DNA of 64,000 nt from Leguminivora glycinivorella (Eukaryota; Arthropoda; Insecta; Lepidoptera; Tortricidae): positions 20,018,846 through 20,082,845 of the forward strand of contig NC_062981.1 in NCBI RefSeq assembly GCF_023078275.1. The letters run 5' to 3'. Both the position numbers and the translations under genes were made by a program. The notes under the pieces are model-generated. The model ran no database searches and was not told the origin of the DNA. It saw only the letters and a list, made by a program, of their open reading frames with translations. Shown here in pieces: positions 56,382 through 64,000 of the stretch (position 1 is the stretch's first letter; the number at the start of each line of letters is the position of its first letter).

Positions 56382-56530
56382 CAGTCAACCAATTGGAACC
56401 CTAGGCCACTCTACTACCATGTCAAAATGACAAGCAGTAAGAGATTTCTTACAATCTAATTTATAACGTCACTATGACACAGTTCTACACTCTACAGTCA
56501 TAGCCTAGGGTTCCAATTGGTTGACTGTAC
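56382..56530. mobile_element. MITE, CAGTCAACCAATTGG family, copy 5
   Basis: Intact arms. The left flank has CC instead of the usual GTA. Confidence 0.8.
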
Positions 56531-57199
56531 AGCACATACACTTGTCAAGTAAGGGCAATGGCAGCTCATAAGTATTAGCGATGTGAGTGATGACAATTAA
56601 GAAGTGCAGGCGTTACATTGAATGTACAAATTTTGGAAAGTTCATAAAGCAGTTAATTTAAATAACTATGATTTGCTCATATACGCAAACGATTGCTAAT
56701 GTGTCATATTATTATCGGTTTCAATAAATGCCCGCATGGTGGTAACGCAATGGATATTGCTCTAAAATATAAGGGCGACGTAACATTCTCACATAAGAGG
56801 TAAACAATTATTTTTGGGTGTCCAAAGACTTTATGGGCTTTGTTGCTGAAAGAAAACTTTATTTTATTTTTAAAAGGCAGTAATTCTGTATTGTAGTGGT
56901 GTATCTACTGTAACGTTACCTAGTCTGGTGTCAGTGTGTTGTGAGCTAACCGCCCCAGGCTCGGAATGTCCCGGGCCTTATGGATTTATCAACTCACTTT
57001 ATTCTTATTTACTCTTTTATAGGCGATGTTCTTTCTGGTGTCGGAATTTAAATGAAGTAACTGAATATTTACTATTGAATTATTACAACAAAAATTACTA
57101 CAATTACTACAAAAAATTTTATATACTACTGAATTAAATATACTGAATTGTCCTTATGAATAGACTTCCTGAATAATAATATAATAATAACATAATGTA
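56531..57199. other. Intronic stretch without recognised features
   Basis: Nothing supported. Confidence 0.3.
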
Positions 57200-57345
57200 T
57201 ATAAACAGTATAAACTTCTTTCAAAATAATGTAAAATCCGTGGAGTCACGGGACAGGCTCTGCCTAGTGTGATCCACTAAATGTGTGACTAACAAAATGA
57301 CTTATTTTGGAAATAAATTTTACTTTTACTTTTACTTTTTTATTA
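57200..57345 (+). mobile_element. LINE 3' UTR with (CTTTTA)n tail
   Basis: GGACAGGCTCTGCCTAGTGT, then AATAAATTTTACTTTTACTT. The coding part upstream is not recognisable. Confidence 0.45.
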
Positions 57346-57510
57346 CCACAGGAAAAAATACATTGATTATTATGAACTATCTTAAAATAAACTAACTAAT
57401 TAAACTAATTAAACAAAACTAAATAAGTAAACCTAAATGTATCTTTACTTTACTTTTACAAAATTAATTAATTTTTTTCGATTTTTTGTTATTGTTATAA
57501 TACAGTTTTT

Positions 57511-58053
57511 AGGGTTCCGTAGTCAACTAGGAACCCTTATAGTTTCGCCATGTCTGTCTGTCCGTCCGTCCGTCCGTCCGCGGATAATCTCAGTAACCGT
57601 TAGCACTAGAAAGCTGAAATTTGGTACCAATATGTATATCAATCACGCCAACAAAGTGCAAAAATAAAAAATGAAAAAAAAAATGTTTTATTAGGGTACC
57701 CCTCCCTACATGTAAAGTGGGGGCTGATATTTTTTTTCATTCCAACCCCAACGTGTGATATATTGTTGGATAGGTATTTAAAAATGAATAAGGGTTTACT
57801 AAGATCGTTTTTTGATAATATTAATAATTTCGGAAATAATCACTCCTAAAGGAAAAAAAAGTGCGTCCCCCCTCTAACTTTTGAACCATATGTTTAAAAA
57901 ATATGAAAAAAATCACAAAAGTAGAACTTTATAAAGAATTTCTAGGAAAATTGTTTTGAACTTGATAGGTTCAGTAGTTTTTGAGAAAAATACGGAAAAC
58001 TACGGAACCCTACACTGAGCGTGGCCCGACACGCTCTTGGCCGGGTTTTTTTT
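57511..58053 (+). mobile_element. Helitron-like element with (TCCG)n, copy 2
   Basis: The same start, body and 3' hairpin as 31902-32470 with a shorter microsatellite (4-5 TCCG units). Confidence 0.55.
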
Positions 58054-58139
58054 AATGATTATTATTATTTATAAATAAGACATAAGTATACACAACAAAA
58101 AAAAGCTAAAACTAAATATAAAAAATCTCACCTAGAGAA

Positions 58140-58235
58140 CCGACCTCTGGAAGTGAACCCAGGATGCTGGCGATGGCGGCGTTGCCCCTTTGCACCGCTA
58201 AGCTTATTTTTTGAGCAAAGAAAGACCCTGCCCTG
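58140..58235 (-). pseudogene. LINE 3' remnant, GVETLGPWGPSA family
   Basis: The minus strand keeps only the ISLAVQRGNAA-like block and last codons. Confidence 0.5.
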
Positions 58236-58340
58236 TAGTCTCTGAGTTAAGAGCAAATAAATTAACAGTGGTTGAATTGGGCGGTGAAAAGGTACGAGTA
58301 TTTAGTGAAAAAGGCACGGGCGATGAAAATATACGGGTGG

Positions 58341-58479
58341 TACCGTCACCGGCATAAATATGTGATGATTTTTATACCTTGTCACCAGTAACGTTTTGTT
58401 TGAAATGTCATACGAAATTATTAAACGATTTAAAGCGTCAAGGTACAGAAATCATCACATAGTTATACCGGTGACTGTA
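58341..58479. mobile_element. Foldback MITE, TACCGTCACCGG ends
   Basis: Arms ATGTGATGATTTTTATACCT and complement, 139 bp. Confidence 0.75.
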
Positions 58480-58497
58480 TAAAGGTGCGGGCGGTGA

Positions 58498-58800
58498 AGA
58501 GCATTTCTTTCTTTTTGCCACTTTTATGAAATGTGATATTTAAAAAAAAAATGTCATTTCTACTCAGAAATACTAGCTTTTTCAATCCTAGCAGTTAAAA
58601 AATGTGTCCCATACGATTTTTTCTTATTTTGTTACCATTTTCAGTAAATGTTGTATGAGGTAACAAAAGAAGAAAGTAACAAAAGTGTGGGACACTTTTT
58701 GTCTCCCAGTGAGATTGAAACTACTCATGATTCTGAGTACAATTTACCTAAAATTCCCTAAAACAATCAAAATAAAAAATGGCAAAAAAAGAAATGCTCT
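58498..58800. mobile_element. Foldback MITE, AGAGCATTTC ends
   Basis: 303 bp with ends AGAGCATTTCTTTCTTTTT and complement. The core GTGTCCCA/TGGGACAC resembles the centre of the element at 24976-25302. Confidence 0.72.
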
Positions 58801-58920
58801 GAAAAGGTATGGCTGCTGAAATTCTGAATCATGAGAGAATACAGTAAATAGTAGTAAGTGGACAACATATTTTCCATAATGTCGACAACCATAAAGGAAA
58901 CTGGGGTAAATCCTATATTT

Positions 58921-59065
58921 TTGAAGTGAAACTTCTAACTGACAGCATTATACGTTTAACGCTCACTGAAAGCGTTAACCGTTTAACGCTCAGTATTGCC
59001 AACTCGAATTTTGAAGTACCCTTTCTTATTTTCATCTCCGGATAGGAAGTTTCACTTCTTTTCAC
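58921..59065. mobile_element. MITE, GAAGTGAAACTTC ends
   Basis: Imperfect inverted ends and internal TTTAACGCTCA repeats. A relative is at 31545-31716. Confidence 0.55.
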
Positions 59066-59077
59066 GCACTATTTTTA

Positions 59078-59310
59078 ACCCCCGACACATAAAACGACGG
59101 GCGTTATAAGATTGACGGGTCTGTTTGTCTGTCTGTGTGTCTGTTTGTCTGTGTGTGCTGTCTGTGGTGTCGTAGCTCCCGAATGGATGAACCGGTTTTG
59201 ATTTAGTTTTTTTGTTTGAAAGCTGAATTAGTCGGGACTGTCGGGAATCGGTCCTCAATGTCGGGTTTTTTTTTTCAAAATTCGAATTTTGTGGTTATTT
59301 TTAGAGAATA
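59078..59310 (+). repeat. Microsatellite-associated element, (TCTG)n, copy 3
   Basis: Starts AACCCCCGACACATAAAACG, TCTG/TGTG run, then GTCGTAGCTCCCGAATGGAT. Confidence 0.58.
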
Positions 59311-59675
59311 TTTGTGCGCTATTCTTGAAAGTTTACTGAAGCTATTCGACTTCCCTTACTTTTTATCCTACCACTGTTACGTTAAAAGCGAATAAGCCGC
59401 CATTTTCCCCGTTTCCGCAGAAACACCTTATCTTATGCTAATACTGAAACTACCAACTTGATTTTCAGTTTATTTAACTGAGAAAGTAAACTGTATTGTG
59501 TATGTTTAAGGTTCAGTTTATTTTAACTTTGTTGGAGTTTTCCGTGCAATATGCATCAGTGCATATTTTAGCAATATTAAAGATAACTGAAGAATGTAGA
59601 ATACCAAATGTTACTGACTATAAAAATATGAATTTACTGTAATAAGTATTAAAAAAAAACAATCAAGCTGGGTAG
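59311..59675. other. Intronic stretch without recognised features
   Basis: Nothing supported. Confidence 0.3.
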
Positions 59676-59800
59676 GGTAAACTCGCCTCTTTCGGTGACA
59701 CGCCTAATTCGGTGATACAAGCTTTGAAGCACTATTCCGAAAGAATGATTTTTGGTTGTTTCACCGAATTAGGCGTGTCACCGAATGAGGCGAGTTTACC
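59676..59800. mobile_element. Hairpin MITE, GGTAAACTCGCCTC ends
   Basis: 125 bp with 43-bp arms differing at 2 positions (GTGACACGCCTAATTCGGTG core). Confidence 0.8.
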
Positions 59801-60410
59801 TTACGTGGAGCGTAAAATGGACAAGATTAGCAAAAAATAAGGAAATACTGTATATAATAAAAGAATAGCTTTATCGAACTGGGTAGTGGGTAGGGTAGGT
59901 ATATAATGGGAAAAGAAAGTAATCGCCGTCTATATCCCGGTCAATATAAGTAAGTCTAAAAAAAGATGTCAGTGAATCTACGTATAAAAATCTTTAAAAA
60001 ATAACTAGTCTCTGGTAATATTGGTGAAGCATTTATATTTCGCACTGCCGTTACCTAGGGAAAAGTTTTATTTGCGCAAACCGCTGGTAAATTGCGAACT
60101 TCCGATTGAATTCGGAACGAATATGTTTCCTTTATGAGGTGCAGACAGAATTTTGATGCTCTGAATATTTCAGTATTGATGTAACTACTTTGTAGTTTAC
60201 TGCCAATGGATAAGAGCTGGCACCGGAAAAAGATAAAAAATCATTTCACTTTCTGTTTTGAACCCCATATTTGCTAAGAGCGGAACTGAAACATGAGCAG
60301 TTTCGTGTGATCTGCCTTCCGTTTTGGTAATAGATGCGTGGCGAGTTTATGTAGGTCTTCATTTGTTATTTGGTTGTAAGGATTTATTGTAGCTACATAC
60401 TTACATGTAT
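59801..60410. other. Intronic stretch with a half MITE
   Basis: CCCGGTCAATATAAGT at 59937-59952 is the half-end of the element around the GGTC array. The rest is unassigned. Confidence 0.35.
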
Positions 60411-60417
60411 AGATTGG

Positions 60418-61036
60418 GTTCCCTCTATTTGGCATAACTTTAATTGTCCGAAACGATTTTCGCATAACAGACTTCGCATAATCGATTTTCGCCGTATGTT
60501 AATTTGGCAGAAAACTTATTTGTCATAATCGAAAATAATACGAATATTACTTTGTCCGGAAATAAGTTCGCATAATTCTGTTTACGCCGATTGTTTTTAT
60601 GAATAAAATTAATTCGCATAATTGTATTTGGCATATTTCTTAAATTCAGAATATCCACCCATACTAAATGCTGTTAAGAGAGTCGGTTTGGTTAGGTTAG
60701 AACTGCGACCTCAACAAATAAAACATTTTGTCAAGAATTTCGGTTAGGTTAGGTTAGAACTGCAACATTAATATAGTAGTATTATCTATGATAAAAATTC
60801 TGCGTAGTAAATTTCCACTAAACTATGTTATGCAGAAATAATTTATGCATAAAAACCATTCGGCTAATAACCTTTATGCATGAAATATATTCGGACAAAC
60901 AAAAATATGCCTAGACAAATTATGCGTAACTATACTATGCCATAACAGATTATGCGAAAGGTGAATTATGCCAATATAGATTATGCCAAAAAGAATTCTC
61001 GATTGTAAAATTATGCCAAAACAAGGGGAACCGTAT
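60418..61036. repeat. Element built of degenerate TTTCGCATAAT/TTATGCCAAA motifs
   Basis: Starts GGTTCCCTCTATTTGGCATA and ends TTATGCCAAAACAAGGGGAA, CC. The left half is packed with CGCATAATNG-type motifs and the right half with the complement ATTATGCSAAA. The centre has GGTTAGGTTAGGTTAGAACT. No ORF. Confidence 0.6.
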
Positions 61037-61124
61037 AGATTACTTTTTGGCAGTACAATAGGGGAATAATCATCAACTACGCGCAAAGAGTTGACTCGCC
61101 AACAAGGATTATTTTATATAGGTT

Positions 61125-61450
61125 TTACAATCTTCATACTAAGTCGCACCTTTCGTTCGTTCATTTTGTAGCGCCATCTATTAAATACTATCATAACTAC
61201 ACTGATGATGCCTACAATTTTTTTTTCAAAATGTGTATTGACGTCATTTATAATTATATTTATTATGAGCCTATTGTGTCCCACTGCTGGGCAAAGGCCT
61301 TCCTTCTTTCTCCATTCTTCTCGATCTTGAGCTCCTTTCAAAAAAATGATTTTGGACACTTCCAGGCTGCGAAACAGAGCCATCTAGTTTTAAGCCTAAA
61401 AGGCCCATACATTTCAGGGGTACCACGTTTTTGTATGGGCTGTGCTCGCG
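61125..61450 (+). repeat. Host repeat R, copy 3, with LINE piece
   Basis: The same order as at 24905 and 55380. A CCCACTGCTGGGCAAAGGCC fragment (61265-61335) interrupts it. Confidence 0.68.
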
Positions 61451-61580
61451 GAGGAGTATAAATTGGGAGCCTTGTTGTACTGAAACAGTGGATGTGTCTG
61501 ATTACAATTAGGTTTACAAATTACACAATGATTAATGATTTCTGGCTTATGATTCTGATCATCGCCAATAAACATCTACC

Positions 61581-61700
61581 TGGGCCCGTTTCTCGAAAGG
61601 TACAAGCCTTGTATTACAAGTGCGCGAACTGTCAAATCGTATGGGTTGTCATGGAAACACACTTGTAATACAAGGCTTGTACTTTTCAAGAAACGGGCCA
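61581..61700. mobile_element. MITE, GGCCCGTTTCTCGAAAGG ends
   Basis: Long arms TACAAGCCTTGTATTACAAG and complement, 120 bp. Confidence 0.8.
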
Positions 61701-62178
61701 CAGGTAGTGTAGTTGTTGTTCTGAAAATAGTCAGCTGTTTTACGGGGTCAGCTCTTAGACTACCAACAGAATATTTGATAGCCTGTAATTTTGCAAGCTG
61801 GGACTTTGCAGACTTCGAATGTAATACGAGAGGTCTATTATATGAATTGGAAATGATATATTCAGAAAACCTGATACGAGCATAAATATTGTAGTTTGTA
61901 TTAAATGTAATTAGTTGTCAATAAATTTAACAAGAAAACTTAGAGCAGACATTTTTAGTAACGGTCACTTGGACTACTGAAAATGGAGGGTTAACCCGAG
62001 GTTTTTATATAGAATTTGAGAGTTCAGAACCTTGAGTTAAGCGGACCACCATTTGGTAAGCCAAATCTGTTCAAAAATGACTCGGGTACTAATCAAATAT
62101 CTGTTTTAAATTTTACCGGGATTAGAACCCGGGACCATCGGATTCGCAGCGTATTTGAAACTTTGTTTTCTCTTGCAG
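61701..62178. other. Sequence before the second exon of gene 2
   Basis: Unassigned, ending in a pyrimidine-rich acceptor (TTTGTTTTCTCTTGCAG). Confidence 0.4.
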
Positions 62179-62358
62179 GTGGCCTCTTCACCCTCGGCAA
62201 GGTCCTAAATTTCTTCCCCGTTGGCGGTGAGCGTGAATGCCGTCCGACGGGCTACAAGACTGCCCGGGCCGGGATCTGTCTGAACCCGTACGACTGTCGG
62301 CAGAGAGACGGACAGAGCGCCGGCGACTGTGCACACGGGTTAGGAGTTTGTTGTGTGT
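62179..62358 (+). CDS. Gene 2, second coding exon (cysteine-patterned, pre-CUB region)
   Basis: Strong acceptor (TTTTCTCTTGCAG) and strong donor (GTAAGT at 62359). 180 bp, phase 1 at both ends. It encodes GGLFTLGKVLNFFPVGGERE, then CRPTGYKTARAGICLNPYDC, RQRDGQSAGDCAHGLG and VCCV. The pattern C..GICLNPYDC..G..SAGDCA.GLGVCC is the clip-like segment that in many insect secreted proteins precedes a CUB domain. That role is inferred from pattern memory. The CUB domain itself would lie beyond the window. Phase fits the exon at 11526. Function unknown beyond likely extracellular location. Confidence 0.78.
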
Positions 62359-62400
62359 GTAAGTATAGTATACTGTACATGTATAATCATACTACAGAAG

Positions 62401-62515
62401 GCTACAAGACCGCCCGGGCCGGGATCTGTCTGAACCCGTACGACTGTCGGCAGAGAGACGGACAGAGCGCCGGCGACACACACACGGACACACGGACTAG
62501 GCGTGTGTTGTGTGT
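62401..62515 (+). pseudogene. Tandem duplicate of the 3' half of gene 2 exon 2
   Basis: 115 bp repeating 62251 onward, preceded by AG (62399-62400) and followed by GTAAG (62516). The frame stays open and the phase (2 bases in, 1 base out) fits between exon 2 and the next exon. GICLNPYDCRQRDGQSAGD is kept, but the CAHGLGVCC part is replaced by THTDTRTRRVLCV, losing three of the cysteines. It could be a relic or a cassette exon. Confidence 0.6.
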
Positions 62516-62536
62516 GTAAGTATATGTATATCACAC

Positions 62537-62578
<42 letters not shown>
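62537..62578. repeat. (GA)n microsatellite
   Basis: About 20 GA units between the second and third copies of the exon piece. Confidence 0.95.
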
Positions 62579-62581
<3 letters not shown>

Positions 62582-62582
<1 letters not shown>

Positions 62583-62606
62583 ATCTACCTGAACCCGTAC
62601 GACTGT
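62582..62606 (+). repeat. Third, short copy of the exon 2 piece
   Basis: CCTGAACCCGTACGACTGT matches exon 2. Too short to be an exon. Confidence 0.7.
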
Positions 62607-63010
62607 GTTTGTGTGTACTCTGTGTACGGCTAAGGTCTATTGTGGAAATGATCTGTGGACTTAGAACTTAGCAGTTTAAAAACAAAACAAGAATAAATAT
62701 ACATTTGCCTGTCAGAAACTTAACTTAAACAAATGTTGAAAAGTTAAAGAAAGTTACAAGTTGATATTAATGTATTGGTCGTACATCATACAGTTTACGT
62801 TCAGTCTCCCCTACTACCCTACATTGAGGTATGAGTATTAACATCGGCTGGTAGGTATTTACAGATGTAATGCGAAAAAGTTTTCCTTCGTATTTTTCCG
62901 GAAACGTTCGTATTTGTCATGCTAGTTCAGACAGTGTCAATACGTCTTGTACAGAAACTGACTGAAGTCGCATTACACGTTCGTACGTTTCCGTAAAAAA
63001 ATATTATTAT
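62607..63010. other. Stretch without recognised features
   Basis: CGTTCGTA-type repeats near 62900-62990 are weakly inverted. Otherwise unassigned. Confidence 0.3.
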
Positions 63011-63014
63011 TTGT

Positions 63015-63175
63015 TTGTTAGCGTGTTGTGTCCCACTGCTGGGCAAAGGCCTCCCTCTCTTTCTAGATTCCACGCATCTCGGTTTAAGCAGGTTTAAGCC
63101 AATGTTTGGCCAATCTTTTCGAAAGACGTCAAGATCGTGCCGCCAGTGGTGAAGGCCGGACTGGTGGTGCTCGTC
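63015..63175 (+). mobile_element. LINE 3' fragment, CCCACTGCTGGG family, copy 3
   Basis: GTCCCACTGCTGGGCAAAGG, then CAATCTTTTCGAAAGACGTC. Non-coding. Confidence 0.55.
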
Positions 63176-63357
63176 ATTTTGTCTTTAATATATGACATCT
63201 TATTTCGATTTTTAATTAATATATTTATAGTAGTGTGACTACTTAAAAAAATACAAATCAAAATATTTCTTAAAAATAATTTGATTTATTCCCATAGTTG
63301 CGTAAATAATTAATTGTTAAGGGGGCAAAATTACCGCACGTGCCAATATTGACACCG

Positions 63358-63429
63358 AGTCGGGGTTCGATCTCGTAATCTCCGGATTGGAAGTCACATG
63401 CTCTCGCCGCTAGGCCACCAGCGTTTTTG
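63358..63429 (-). mobile_element. SINE tRNA-like head only
   Basis: The minus strand reads AAACGCTGGTGGCCTAGCGG and a box B variant GATCGAACCCCG. The body is absent, and the GGTTC of box B has changed. Confidence 0.65.
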
Positions 63430-63469
63430 CAATAGGATATTGTATTATTATGTCTACCACACCTCGGAC

Positions 63470-63690
63470 AATGATGATCAAATATATGAGAGAAACGCGT
63501 TCCTCCTACACAAAGCTCGTGTAATAGGCGAACGCGTACCATGCTTGTATCAGTGAGATATGACAGTTCGACTGGTTGCGTTCTTGGCAGGCTTGTGAGG
63601 TAACCGAGAGCGGGTGGGCGGTACCTTCAGTGGGAAACAGGGGGTGGTCATATATACTTTACGATAATACTCTTTATAATACTGTGTCGT
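63470..63690 (+). repeat. Dispersed repeat (partner of 41423-41650)
   Basis: See 41423. Confidence 0.6.
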
Positions 63691-64000
63691 GTCGTCTACC
63701 GACTTTCTCAGCACTGCGCACAGAAATTTACTCCTAACGATTGGCATCTATTGCTATAGATTTTGCGTTTGTAAATGTACGTAAATGATGCATTGTTTGC
63801 GAAAATTTCGTATTCTGTGTGGATTAAATGGATGGCTCGTACTGTTTGAATTATTTAAAACCTTTTGTTTCGAGTTTCGAGAAAACGAGGTTTCGGTTTA
63901 TATGCATTACTCATGGGAAATCGGGATGTAAACGCAATGTACTTACAGGGCCTTACCACACTTGCACATGAGCGAGTTGAAAGCCAAGAGAACGCGCAGC
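63691..64000. other. Window end, unassigned
   Basis: No supported exon. A TTACAG at 63944-63949 is a possible acceptor, but no convincing CUB coding sequence follows. Confidence 0.3.

Larger units (their letters stand above)
11710..62178 (+). other. Inferred giant first intron of gene 2
   Basis: GT at 11710 and AG at 62177-62178 with compatible phase 1 on both sides. I see no other convincing host exon between them. The intron is filled with mobile elements. Inference rests on phase match, shared secretory theme and absence of other exons. RNA evidence is not available here. Confidence 0.5.

Noticed and set aside
60690..60755. Telomere-like TTAGG runs
   Set aside because: Only two to three units, imperfect and inside a dispersed element.
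63944..64000. Third exon of gene 2 at the window end
   Set aside because: The acceptor-like TTACAG is followed by sequence that does not continue the expected cysteine or CUB pattern, and it is too short to judge.

Overview
The window looks like moth or butterfly (Lepidoptera) nuclear DNA. It is A+T-rich and carries repeat families I recognise as typical of lepidopteran genomes: a tRNA-headed SINE with a GATGAT tail, LINE 3' ends, Helitron-like elements containing (TCTG/TCCG)n or similar microsatellites, and many small inverted-repeat DNA elements (MITEs). No bacterial-style operon, rRNA gene or genuine tRNA gene is visible. Species and family names are inference, because no database was searched.

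Only two host genes are supported, both on the + strand. Gene 1 (1-1500) is the 3' end of a gene: a partial exon, a 478-bp intron, and a last exon in which an in-frame TGA (706-708) is followed by 263 further open codons of plausible Cys- and Lys-rich protein. Gene 2 begins at 11526 with a signal-peptide exon. It appears to continue about 50.5 kb later at 62179-62358 with a cysteine-patterned exon resembling the region before the CUB domain in insect secreted proteins. The splice phases of these two exons match. The 3' half of the second exon is duplicated in tandem 150 bp downstream.

The space between, almost all of it the inferred first intron of gene 2, is a dense landscape of mobile elements. 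Many boundaries can be set to the base from target-site duplications (TSDs). Examples are hAT-type elements with 8-bp TSDs (3134-3585, 7567-8480, 15134-15984), elements with 3-bp TTA flanks (40261-40405), elements with 4-bp TSDs (24976-25302, 48244-49845), TA-flanked elements (29766-29975, 30420-30633, 38839-39774), a SINE split by a LINE 3' end (22865-23700), and an ORF1-only LINE-like element with an intact 395-codon ORF and a 6-bp TSD (44878-46320).

Three structures stand out at larger scale: a 4.1-kb near-palindrome made of two inverted copies of a 2.0-kb terminal-inverted-repeat element (25513-29613), a 610-bp uninterrupted GGTC array inside inverted flanks (43911-44520), and a 121-bp minisatellite interrupted by the ORF1-only element (44832-46800). 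The best candidates for new biology are the TGA readthrough gene, the duplicated exon, the giant hairpin inside a transcribed intron, and the ORF1-only retroelement.
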